Source: an uncultured Pseudomonadota bacterium
GTDB taxonomy: Bacteria > Pseudomonadota > Alphaproteobacteria > Rs-D84
Assembly (NCBI GenBank): GCA_947303165.1
Contig: CAMYXE010000018.1
Span: 1-9,586 of the forward strand
Length of the DNA stretch: 9,586 nucleotides
Direction: 5' to 3'
Shown: piece by piece, positions 1 through 6,514 of the stretch
Layout of the letters: each line of letters opens with the position of its first letter
Position numbering within the stretch: the first letter of the stretch is position 1
The notes under the pieces: model-generated
What the model was told of the DNA's origin: nothing
Databases searched by the model: none
What the model saw: the letters and a program-made list of their open reading frames with translations, nothing else
Made by a program: the position numbers and the translations under genes

Positions 1-50
1 CCGTCAGCGGTTTTCAAGACCGTCGCATTCGACCGCTCTGCCAACCATCC
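1..50 (-). tRNA. tRNA-Ser (anticodon UGA), 3' part cut by window edge
   Basis: Read on the minus strand, the sequence begins GGATGGTTGGCAGAGCGGTC at position 50. The D-stem is GCA/TGC, and the anticodon loop CTTGAAA carries anticodon TGA at 16-14. The molecule continues into the start of a variable arm (GCTGACGG) and is then cut by the left edge, so the T arm and acceptor 3' strand are outside. The D-arm and anticodon region resemble the bacterial class II tRNA-Ser(UGA), which decodes UCA and, by wobble, other UCN codons. A36-A37-A38 follow the anticodon, the recognition feature for MiaA, which is encoded at 4976-5875. One oddity is that the outermost anticodon-stem pair reads A.C instead of a Watson-Crick pair. 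Confidence 0.93.
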
Positions 51-59
51 TTAACCGAT

Positions 60-75
60 AGCAATTTTCATTGCT
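60..75 (-). other. Short hairpin in the tRNA-Ser 5' leader
   Basis: On the minus strand AGCAAT-GAAA-ATTGCT forms a perfect six-pair stem closed by a GAAA tetraloop. It lies between the predicted tRNA promoter and the mature 5' end at 50. No T-run follows, so it is not a classical terminator. It is most likely part of the precursor leader that RNase P removes. Function is inferred from position only. Confidence 0.4.
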
Positions 76-86
76 GCGGTTGCCAT

Positions 87-115
87 CTTATAGCATTTTT
101 TCTAAAAACGCAACC
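87..115 (-). promoter_or_regulatory. Possible sigma70-type promoter of tRNA-Ser
   Basis: On the minus strand TATAAG (92-87) is a reasonable -10 box. Upstream, GGTTGC (115-110) lies 17 bases away, or TTGCGT (113-108) 15 bases away; either is only a moderate -35. Transcription would start near 80, giving a leader of about 30 bases before the tRNA. Read-through from the gene at 124-807 is the alternative, because no strong terminator separates them. Confidence 0.35.
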
Positions 116-123
116 ATAAACTA

Positions 124-807
124 TTATTTGACGTCTTCGTTCATCATTTCTTGTCTTATTTTTGCTATTTTTAGTTCATTGGTATACCACTGCTCGTATA
201 TTTCCAAAAATTCTGCTACGTCGTCCGGCAAGTCGCCATCATTCATACGACCATTTGCAAATGCCTCTAAATAACATTCAAAATTGTTTTGTTTGTTTTT
301 GTCATTAAACGCATTTACAGTTCCCTGATAAGCTATAATATCTAACGGTGCCAATGCTTCACTTGGTACACCCAGTTTGCGAATAACGTAGTTAATTACA
401 GAAAATGGTGTGTCCTGTTTGAATGGAAGTATTGCTTTGATATATTTATACTCCACACTTTCTTCCCCGGTACGAGCAGTTTTATCGGCAAATACCTGAA
501 AATATTTATCCAAGACTTTATTCAATTCTTTCAGTTCTCTTCTGCTGAAGAACAACCGCATAGTATATTTCTTGTCCAAACGTTCATAATATTTGTTTTG
601 GGCAATATTAAACATGTCGGCATTAGCATTGATCAAAGAATCTTTTTCATGTTTAAGATCTGCCAGACTTTTATTTGGAGTTTTATTCTTGTCTGTTTCT
701 TGTGCTGACAATGAAGGTGCGTTAACCAAAGATACCGCACCAATAGCCAACGCGGCAATTAACATGGCCAAACGCTTTTGTAATCCAGATTTCTGTGTTT
801 TTTGCAT
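124..807 (-). CDS. Exported protein of unknown function, 227 residues
   Basis: I do not recognise a family. From the ATG at 807 the product begins with a typical Sec signal peptide. It has a Lys/Arg-rich start (residues 1-12), a hydrophobic core (about 13-28, LAMLIAALAIGAVSLV) and a likely signal peptidase I site after PSLSA (A35). The mature part of about 190 residues is charged, rich in Lys, Glu, Asp and Asn, and looks mostly helical. It has one Cys and no second membrane segment, so a soluble periplasmic or secreted protein is inferred. The start at 807 is preferred over an in-frame ATG at 849: AAGGGG lies at 819-814 with ideal spacing, and the promoter -10 box at 844-839 lies downstream of 849. 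The gene sits downstream of gap but has its own strong promoter, so it is probably transcribed independently. Function unknown. Confidence 0.82.
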   Translation of the reverse strand: MQKTQKSGLQKRLAMLIAALAIGAVSLVNAPSLSAQETDKNKTPNKSLADLKHEKDSLINANADMFNIAQNKYYERLDKKYTMRLFFSRRELKELNKVLDKYFQVFADKTARTGEESVEYKYIKAILPFKQDTPFSVINYVIRKLGVPSEALAPLDIIAYQGTVNAFNDKNKQNNFECYLEAFANGRMNDGDLPDDVAEFLEIYEQWYTNELKIAKIRQEMMNEDVK

Positions 808-813
808 ACTTAA

Positions 814-819
814 CCCCTT
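814..819 (-). promoter_or_regulatory. Ribosome binding site that sets the 807 start
   Basis: AAGGGG on the minus strand lies six bases before the ATG at 807. It decides the start of the 227-residue exported protein in favour of 807, because no comparable site precedes the in-frame ATG at 849. Confidence 0.75.
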
Positions 820-838
820 TTGGTTATCTGATAAACCA

Positions 839-866
839 ATTATAGACATAAATTTATTGTTGTCAA
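839..866 (-). promoter_or_regulatory. Perfect-consensus sigma70-type promoter
   Basis: On the minus strand, TTGACA (866-861) is followed after 16 bases by TATAAT (844-839), both exact consensus hexamers. Transcription should start near 832, giving a leader of about 25 bases with AAGGGG just before the ATG at 807. It would drive the 227-residue exported protein separately from gap. Strength is inferred from consensus match only. Confidence 0.82.
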
Positions 867-907
867 GTATAATGTCTAAATTTTACTGTTGCCGGCCAAC
901 TTGTTCC

Positions 908-1906
908 TTACAACAATTTTCCCATTGCGACCGCGGTATCGCTCATACGATTAGAGAATCCCCATTCATTGTCGTACCATGCGGTAACATGAACCAACTT
1001 GTCACCCAGAACACGTGTTTGTGTCGAATCAAATATCGAACTGTGTGAATCGTGCGTAAAATCGATAGAAACCAATGGCAACTCATTATAGCCGAATGTT
1101 TTGGATGCCGCGTTACGCATGGCGGTATTTACAGAATCTGCATCGGTTGTTTTTTCCAGGTTTGCAACAAATTCTACAACCGAAACATCTGGGGTTGGAA
1201 CACGAATTGCAATACCATCAAGTTTGCCGGCCAATTTCGGCAATACCAAACCAATTGCTTTTGCGGCGCCAGTGCTGGTTGGAATCATAGACATTGCCGC
1301 AGCACGCGCACGACGCGGATCTTTATGGTTTTTATCCAACAGTTGTTGGTCGCCGGTGTATGCATGAACGGTTGTCATCCACCCAGATGTAATCCCAAAA
1401 TTATCATTCAGAACTTTGACAACAGGTGCCAAACAATTAGTTGTACAGGAAGCGTTTGAAACAATGATGTCATCCTTGGTCAATGTATCTTGATTTACGC
1501 CAAAAACAATTGTTTTGTCTGCGCCGACCGACGGTGCCGATACCAATACGCGTTTTGCCCCACAATCAATGTGGACACGTGCCTTGTCTGCTGCAGTAAA
1601 CAACCCCGTGCATTCCATTACAATATCAATGCCCAATTCACGCCAAGGCAATTTTGTTGGGTCTTTTTCGGCGATACATTTGATGCGTTGGGACCCCACG
1701 ATAATAGTGTCGCCGTCCAGTTTTACATCCATTGGCAATTTCCCATGCACAGAATCATATTGCAATAAATACGCATTTTGTTCAGCCGGCGCCAAATCAT
1801 TAACCGCAACAAATTCAATGTCGTCACGTCCAGATTCCAATGCGGCGCGTAAAACAAGACGTCCAATACGTCCAAATCCATTAATAGCAACTTTTATTTT
1901 TGACAT
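908..1906 (-). CDS. gap: Glyceraldehyde-3-phosphate dehydrogenase, type I
   Basis: This is cytoplasmic GAPDH, which converts glyceraldehyde 3-phosphate, phosphate and NAD+ to 1,3-bisphosphoglycerate in glycolysis, and runs in reverse in gluconeogenesis. The 332 residues match the usual length. The N-terminal Rossmann motif INGFGRIGR is at residues 8-16. AVNDL (34-38) contains D37, the acidic residue expected for NAD preference. The catalytic motif is SNASCTTNC with C154, and the general base is H181 in TTVHAYTGDQ. The phosphate-site stretch MIPTSTGAAKA and the C-terminal WYDNEWGFSNRM are intact. The start is supported by an AGGAAAG sequence four bases before the ATG at 1906 and by a promoter just upstream. 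The gene is not next to pgk or other glycolytic genes, so it appears to be a single-gene unit. Coenzyme choice is inferred from the motif, not proven. Confidence 0.98.
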   Translation of the reverse strand: MSKIKVAINGFGRIGRLVLRAALESGRDDIEFVAVNDLAPAEQNAYLLQYDSVHGKLPMDVKLDGDTIIVGSQRIKCIAEKDPTKLPWRELGIDIVMECTGLFTAADKARVHIDCGAKRVLVSAPSVGADKTIVFGVNQDTLTKDDIIVSNASCTTNCLAPVVKVLNDNFGITSGWMTTVHAYTGDQQLLDKNHKDPRRARAAAMSMIPTSTGAAKAIGLVLPKLAGKLDGIAIRVPTPDVSVVEFVANLEKTTDADSVNTAMRNAASKTFGYNELPLVSIDFTHDSHSSIFDSTQTRVLGDKLVHVTAWYDNEWGFSNRMSDTAVAMGKLL

Positions 1907-1942
1907 TTTTCTTTCCTTTTGTTCTATGTTCTAGTGGACAAT

Positions 1943-1970
1943 ATTTTAGCATGCGATAAATAAAAAACAA
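1943..1970 (-). promoter_or_regulatory. Sigma70-type promoter of gap
   Basis: On the minus strand, TTGTTT (1970-1965), a 16-base spacer and TAAAAT (1948-1943) form a good promoter. Transcription would start near 1936, giving a leader of about 30 bases that contains AGGAAAG before the gap ATG at 1906. The flanking DNA is very A/T-rich. The downstream end of the large secreted-protein gene is only about 60 bases upstream. Confidence 0.65.
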
Positions 1971-2033
1971 TCTGAAAAATAAAAAAGCAAATTTTGTTTC
2001 CTGTGGTGTCACCCGAAAAATAAGAGAGAGCTG

Positions 2034-4856
2034 TTAAAAATTATTTTGTTCTAATGGGTCCCCTTCTTGGGGAACGCCAGTACAGACCTCGCCAGTTTGG
2101 TCACAAATTATGTATTCATTACCCATATACATCGTATGCATGTGTCCAGTACGACCTTCGGTCACAGGATAAAGATTTCCATAGTAAATATGTTCGGTGT
2201 GATCGATTTCATCATAAATTTTGGCTTGTAGAGAAGGGTTTGTTACTTGATTCGCACGTAAAAAAACCTGGTACTGGCCCATATGCAACAAACGGCCACA
2301 ATCGGCGGCTTCGTGTGCACCGTGCGCCGAACCACTGGTAAATGTTTGGCCGGTACAAGAATGGCATGTCAATATATTCCCCTGGGCAACGACGCCACCC
2401 GCCGACCAACCAGAAGTCCCAACATTTGCACACGCTGAACGTGCCACAGAAATACATTGCCCGGGACTGCATGTCGTCATGCAAGAAAACTCGTGCGCAT
2501 GGGATGCGGCGTCTTGCCCACTGTTATGATACCCGTTGGCGGTTAAACATGCGGTGCATTGCGCGGCGCCATCGTCGGACCAGCTGTCGTTACCACACAC
2601 GTATATCCCAAGGTCAATATTTTGACTATATTCATAAGTTCCGCCTGGGCAATAGTTTCCAGCGACACATGTTTCACACAACTGAGTTGTGGCATTCAAA
2701 TATGTTCCCGCCGCACATACCACTGTTTCCGGGTTCCATACCGCCGTTGCGGTCACATCAACATCAGTGAATTTCAGGTTATTTGCACCACTGATAAATT
2801 CGCCATTGCTGTTCACAACCATTGTGCAAACATCGTTTGCATCACAATACTGATATCCACCAAACACGTAATCGGTTTTGGTTGGCATAACCGCCAAATC
2901 GGTCATAATTCCGGAATAGCCGCTGCTGGTATTGAATTGGTAAAAACCTTCGCCGTATTTCATATAAACTGAATTTATCAAATTGGCGGCATTATCTGCA
3001 CCATTATGATTAAAAGTAATTTGAATCGGCGTATGTTCCCACACCGCGGTCAACGTGAGCTCTGTCTTCCATGGCCACAGATCACAACCCGGTTGCCAGG
3101 TATTTGGATTGGTATTTTCATCAAAACTGACATTACAATTTGCCGCACCATATTGCCCTGGTTGAACCAGTTCACCGTTATTTAAAATTGTGTTATTGCC
3201 GCGCGTCACTCGATAGCCCTTGAACTCGGCAAACTGTGGTTTATGGCAACAACCATGTCCAGCATCGGTTGCGGTCCCCACAACAATATTTGGACAATTT
3301 TGCGTTATGCCGTCACCCGCATCCTCGCAACCAATGGCCGCAGTGCCATTGGCCTGTAGGTTCAAACTAAATGTTCCGCAGTCTACATATTCGCCATTTT
3401 CCGTTTTATATGGGTATGCCGGCATAGGCCAACCACGTTGGTAAATAGACCTTTGGCGTGACACAAATTTGGCTTCGCCATTTGAATTGATTTGATAGCG
3501 GTTATTAGGTGCATAAGCCCAATGACTGACGTCAACACCGTTAAATTGACCACAACTATAATTCAAACTAGTGTAAGTACAAGAACCATAAAAAGTGACA
3601 GTAGAATCGCCATTAGTTAAGTAGACCATATTAGGTTTTCCAGATATACTAGGACTGTCAAGATAGGTTGGTCCATAGGTGACGCCACCGATACCAATAC
3701 CCGCCGCGGTATCTAAATATTCCGAACACCACTGGTCATTTCCATTTGCAATATCATATTCATAATAAACCGACTTACATAACGGGGCGTCACTGGTGCC
3801 ACCAAAATTCTTGTCCAATGGTATAGCCGAACCATATACTATATCGTGCTGAATACCGCTGGCATCCAAATATGTTGATTGGACCCTTGGATATGTATAT
3901 GGGGCATTATCAGGGCCTGGATTTTTTACAAAAGGGCTGGTCGAACTGGCAGAACATTTGAGCGTTAAACTATACGGTGCCCATCCTGCATAAAGGTTCA
4001 CTATGTTTGTCCCAGTATATGCATACGACATATTTGTGACAACGTTGCCATTTGAATCACGTAAATCTGTCCTATACTGAGTTAATGATACATTTAACAA
4101 ATCGCTAATCGGACTCGTTCCATACGGTGCAATCGGCGTGCTTAGCGAAGCATAATTTGCTGGCAAATACCGATTTGCTCTACAAGTACTAAGTGATGGT
4201 GAACGACAAAACCAACCATCAAAATATTTTCCCGCAGGTGGCGTTAATTGGACTTGAGATGATGTCAAACCAGAACCAGGTGTTTCAAAAACTGGATTCA
4301 ACACATTACAAATTGTCGCATTATTTGTGTCACCGAATGTGCATGATTGTGTCGCCACAGTTTCATTATCGCCATAATTGTTATAATAATTTACCGTAAA
4401 AGGACTCATATTTTCCACCCCCTGCCACCATGCAGGAAGAGTAACAATCCCATTTTTATAACTAGATACATTCAATACACCATCGGAATTTATGAAATAT
4501 GCACTATCTCTGAAATTTTTATACCCCAAAAACGTTTCATATCCATCAGTGGCATCGATATGGTTGGCATATTTTTGTGGGAATTCATTCACGGGGCTGC
4601 TGGTCAAAGAAAATGTAGCGGTAGAATAGGCGGAATCAGAAGTGGGGCAAGTGCCGTCATTATTTGGACGAGCTAAGCCTAAATTAACACCAGTACTGGC
4701 ATTACGTGCGCGACATATTGTGGCCAAATAATCAGGATTTGCGGTTCCACCATTTGGATTTAATGTTATTGTATAAACAGTGGCCGCACGCACAACAGTC
4801 GTTGCAATCGGCACGAATGCAAACCCAATTAAAAACCGTCGAAAAAATCCTTTCAT
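2034..4856 (-). CDS. Large secreted protein with InlB-like repeats and Cys-rich C-terminal region
   Basis: The 940-residue product starts with a signal peptide: MKGFFRRF, a hydrophobic core, then VRAA with cleavage near residue 24-25. Modules resembling the Listeria-Bacteroides/InlB B-repeat follow. One begins YTITLNPNGG at about 28-37, and repeat-like ends occur at NLYAGW (287-292), LTLTAVW (600-606) and VTATAVW (701-707); ITFNHNGA (612-619) opens another unit. About 713-860 is Cys-rich, with 14 Cys and the stretch CETCVAGNYCPGGTY, reminiscent of extracellular EGF/TNFR-like or GCC2/GCC3 folds. The last 85 residues (HMGQYQVFLRANQ..., YYGNLYPV) form a separate, His- and Tyr-rich end. No LPXTG motif, transmembrane anchor or autotransporter barrel is visible, so surface attachment or release is unclear. 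The start at 4856 is preferred over 4988 because it carries the signal peptide, has AAGG six bases upstream, and follows a promoter at 4877-4906. A role in adhesion or surface interaction is inferred only. Confidence 0.85.
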   Translation of the reverse strand: MKGFFRRFLIGFAFVPIATTVVRAATVYTITLNPNGGTANPDYLATICRARNASTGVNLGLARPNNDGTCPTSDSAYSTATFSLTSSPVNEFPQKYANHIDATDGYETFLGYKNFRDSAYFINSDGVLNVSSYKNGIVTLPAWWQGVENMSPFTVNYYNNYGDNETVATQSCTFGDTNNATICNVLNPVFETPGSGLTSSQVQLTPPAGKYFDGWFCRSPSLSTCRANRYLPANYASLSTPIAPYGTSPISDLLNVSLTQYRTDLRDSNGNVVTNMSYAYTGTNIVNLYAGWAPYSLTLKCSASSTSPFVKNPGPDNAPYTYPRVQSTYLDASGIQHDIVYGSAIPLDKNFGGTSDAPLCKSVYYEYDIANGNDQWCSEYLDTAAGIGIGGVTYGPTYLDSPSISGKPNMVYLTNGDSTVTFYGSCTYTSLNYSCGQFNGVDVSHWAYAPNNRYQINSNGEAKFVSRQRSIYQRGWPMPAYPYKTENGEYVDCGTFSLNLQANGTAAIGCEDAGDGITQNCPNIVVGTATDAGHGCCHKPQFAEFKGYRVTRGNNTILNNGELVQPGQYGAANCNVSFDENTNPNTWQPGCDLWPWKTELTLTAVWEHTPIQITFNHNGADNAANLINSVYMKYGEGFYQFNTSSGYSGIMTDLAVMPTKTDYVFGGYQYCDANDVCTMVVNSNGEFISGANNLKFTDVDVTATAVWNPETVVCAAGTYLNATTQLCETCVAGNYCPGGTYEYSQNIDLGIYVCGNDSWSDDGAAQCTACLTANGYHNSGQDAASHAHEFSCMTTCSPGQCISVARSACANVGTSGWSAGGVVAQGNILTCHSCTGQTFTSGSAHGAHEAADCGRLLHMGQYQVFLRANQVTNPSLQAKIYDEIDHTEHIYYGNLYPVTEGRTGHMHTMYMGNEYIICDQTGEVCTGVPQEGDPLEQNNF

Positions 4857-4876
4857 TCCCAACCTTGTCGCGTGTG

Positions 4877-4906
4877 ATTCTAGCAAACACATCCCGATTA
4901 AATCAA
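4877..4906 (-). promoter_or_regulatory. Promoter of the large secreted protein
   Basis: On the minus strand, TTGATT (4906-4901), an 18-base spacer and TAGAAT (4882-4877) form a plausible sigma70-type promoter. The start near 4870 leaves a leader of about 14 bases containing AAGG before the ATG at 4856. This supports 4856 over the upstream in-frame ATG at 4988, which would lie outside the transcript. Confidence 0.6.
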
Positions 4907-4940
4907 TATAAAATATCATTAACTGCGTAAACGCTTCCAC

Positions 4941-4968
4941 TTGCAATAGGGATTTTGCCGTGTATAAT
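4941..4968 (+). promoter_or_regulatory. Promoter of miaA, predicted to give a leaderless mRNA
   Basis: TTGCAA (4941-4946), a 16-base spacer and TATAAT (4963-4968) form a strong sigma70-type promoter. The -10 box ends seven bases before the ATG at 4976, so transcription is expected to start at or within a base or two of that ATG. No Shine-Dalgarno sequence precedes it. The nearest G-rich patch (AGGG at 4948-4951) lies inside the promoter spacer and would not be transcribed. Confidence 0.68.
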
Positions 4969-4975
4969 GTCGGGC

Positions 4976-5875
4976 ATGAGTGTGACACAATCTTATATTA
5001 TTACGGGACCAACGGCATCTGGGAAATCCAGCCTTGCGCACGAATTGGCAAAACGCATCAACGGCACAATCATAAATTGCGACAGTGTTCAAGTATATAG
5101 CGGTATCGAAAATATATCGGCTAGCCCGTTTGCAAATCGTCCAATTGCGGACGAAATAGATGGTGTGCCATATAGATTATTTTCTATTTTGCCATTAAAT
5201 GTGCAAATAAGTGTTGCAGACTATATCAAAATGGCAAAAACAGAATATGATGCGGCGATTGCGATGGGACGCACGCCGATTTTCGTAGGCGGAACAGGGT
5301 ATTATATAAATGGTATTGTAAATGGAATTTCAGAAATTCCTGAAATCTCAGCGGAAAATAGAAACCGTGCACGTGATATTGTTGCACATGATTTGAATAT
5401 GGCGCGTCAAATGGTGCCGGATTGTAAGGCAACGGATCCACAACGTATCGCGCGCGCACTGGAAGTGTTTTTTGAAACGGGACGTCATTTATCCGATTGG
5501 CAAAATACCCCGCGCATCGGTGCAATTACACCAATGCCATTCAAAATTTTGATAAATCCACCGTTAGATATTTTGCATCAACGTATTGCATCGCGTATTC
5601 CAGAAATGATTTCTGGTGGCGCATTGGACGAGGCAAAGTATATAATTGACAATAACTTGGATACGCGTCGGGCAATCGGGGCAGAACAATTATGTGCATT
5701 TCTTCGTGGTGAATTATCAAAAGATGATGCAATAAATAATTGGATAATAAAAACAAACCAATATGCAAAACGGCAAAGAACGTGGTTTAAAACACAATTC
5801 TCTGCCGATTTAATAATCAATCACATTCCCAATGAGCGCGATTTAGATTTTATTTGTGTTCGTAATCTGTTTTGA
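4976..5875 (+). CDS. miaA: tRNA dimethylallyltransferase MiaA
   Basis: MiaA transfers the dimethylallyl group of DMAPP to N6 of A37 in cytoplasmic tRNAs that read UNN codons, giving i6A37, which stabilises codon pairing. The 299-residue product is close to the family's usual length of about 300-316. It shows the P-loop-like GPTASGKS (residues 11-18), DSVQVY (36-41), GGTGYY (105-110), DPQRIARALEV (154-164) and the C-terminal KRQRTWF (265-271), all typical of the family. Reading could also begin at ATG 4967 (three residues longer) or TTG 4955. The 4976 start fits best because the -10 box TATAAT covers 4963-4968, so the earlier codons lie in or before the promoter. The gene stands alone, divergent from the large secreted-protein gene. 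Its last 26 bases overlap the end of the convergent orphan gene at 5850-6440. A substrate tRNA, tRNA-Ser(UGA), lies at the left edge. Confidence 0.97.
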   Translation: MSVTQSYIITGPTASGKSSLAHELAKRINGTIINCDSVQVYSGIENISASPFANRPIADEIDGVPYRLFSILPLNVQISVADYIKMAKTEYDAAIAMGRTPIFVGGTGYYINGIVNGISEIPEISAENRNRARDIVAHDLNMARQMVPDCKATDPQRIARALEVFFETGRHLSDWQNTPRIGAITPMPFKILINPPLDILHQRIASRIPEMISGGALDEAKYIIDNNLDTRRAIGAEQLCAFLRGELSKDDAINNWIIKTNQYAKRQRTWFKTQFSADLIINHIPNERDLDFICVRNLF

Positions 5876-6440
5876 TCCTTATTATGCGCGCGCGATGTTT
5901 GTGTTGGGTGGCCGCTATTTGAGACGGAATACCACAAACAACACTGTTCGATATCCTGATGTCCCCAGTTTTTATATTATAATCACAAGATATTCGAACC
6001 CATGTTTCTTTCTTTGGAGCCTTGGGTTTAGATGAATTTCTTTTGGCCACCTTGCGAGTGGTTCTGTTTGCTTCGTCTTTAGTCAACTTATCCATAAAGA
6101 GATTGGTTAGTTCGGATAGAGCCTTGGATTGTTTTTTATTTGTATATTTTGCAAATCTGGGTGCCTTGGCTATATACACAGACAAATAAGTTGCCATAAA
6201 ACGTGCCAATTTTTTGCGAAAATCTACGTTTAATTCTTTGTCTAGTATATTCAAAAATGTTATGGATTGGGTAATAAGTTCATCCTCGATATTCTTGTTG
6301 TATTCGCGATCTTCGCGCCACGAAGCCTTGGTTGCATCCAATGTTTTAAATGACATATGATTACGATACATGAAATCTGCAATATAATCCACGTATTTGT
6401 TTTTTTCTTCAGAAAGTCTTTGTCCTTTTCTGTTTTTCAT
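5850..6440 (-). CDS. Orphan protein of unknown function, 196 residues, basic linker
   Basis: No family is recognised. The product has no signal peptide and no membrane segment, so it is probably cytoplasmic. Residues 1-120 are charged and look helical, with Tyr- and Phe-containing segments (for example FMATYLSVYI at 81-90). Residues about 126-144 form a strongly basic linker (RTTRKVAKRNSSKPKAPKK). The tail from about 147 looks beta-rich and basic, ending KHRARIIRIKTDYEHK. Nucleic-acid binding is a guess from charge only. The start at 6440 is chosen over 6485 because AGAGGA lies five bases upstream and a TTGACA promoter places the transcript start near 6467. The gene follows the kinase at 6515-7231 on the same strand after a 74-base gap but has its own promoter. 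Its stop overlaps the 3' end of miaA by 26 bases, tail to tail. Confidence 0.75.
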   Translation of the reverse strand: MKNRKGQRLSEEKNKYVDYIADFMYRNHMSFKTLDATKASWREDREYNKNIEDELITQSITFLNILDKELNVDFRKKLARFMATYLSVYIAKAPRFAKYTNKKQSKALSELTNLFMDKLTKDEANRTTRKVAKRNSSKPKAPKKETWVRISCDYNIKTGDIRISNSVVCGIPSQIAATQHKHRARIIRIKTDYEHK

Positions 6441-6445
6441 AACAA

Positions 6446-6451
6446 TCCTCT
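6446..6451 (-). promoter_or_regulatory. Ribosome binding site that sets the 6440 start
   Basis: AGAGGA on the minus strand lies five bases before the ATG at 6440. It selects this start over the ATG at 6485, which has no such site and lies upstream of the predicted transcript start. Confidence 0.75.
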
Positions 6452-6473
6452 TTCGTTGATTATTGGTACAAAT

Positions 6474-6501
6474 ATTATGGGACATTTTTTGTATTTGTCA
6501 A
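6474..6501 (-). promoter_or_regulatory. Promoter of the 196-residue orphan gene
   Basis: On the minus strand TTGACA (6501-6496), an exact -35 consensus, is followed after 16 bases by CATAAT (6479-6474). Transcription would start near 6467, giving a leader of about 27 bases with AGAGGA. The -35 box begins only 14 bases after the kinase stop codon, so the orphan gene is probably expressed on its own as well as by any read-through. Confidence 0.72.
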
Positions 6502-6514
6502 GATATAATCTGTT

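Noticed and set aside
93..111. Hairpin with A/T stem (GC ends, TTTTT/AAAAA) as terminator of the 124-807 gene
   Set aside because: The T-run is inside the stem and none follows it on the minus strand; it also overlaps the possible tRNA promoter.
808..849. Upstream in-frame ATG at 849 for the 227-residue protein
   Set aside because: It lies upstream of the -10 box, has no ribosome site, and would bury the signal peptide behind 14 extra residues.
888..900. GTTGGCCGGCAAC after gap as a terminator
   Set aside because: Only four pairs form around a five-base loop, with no T-run directly after.
593..1934. Several plus-strand open frames opposite the exported protein and gap
   Set aside because: They are antisense to confidently called genes, have Cys/His/Trp-rich improbable compositions, and lack ribosome sites.
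2054..4930. Plus-strand open frames opposite the large secreted-protein gene
   Set aside because: They arise as mirror frames of a long coding sequence and show no recognisable domain or start signal.
4857..4988. 44-residue N-terminal extension of the large secreted protein
   Set aside because: It crosses the miaA start and the predicted promoter, and places polar sequence before a clear signal peptide.
6441..6485. 15-residue N-terminal extension of the orphan protein
   Set aside because: AGAGGA and the promoter both point to the ATG at 6440.
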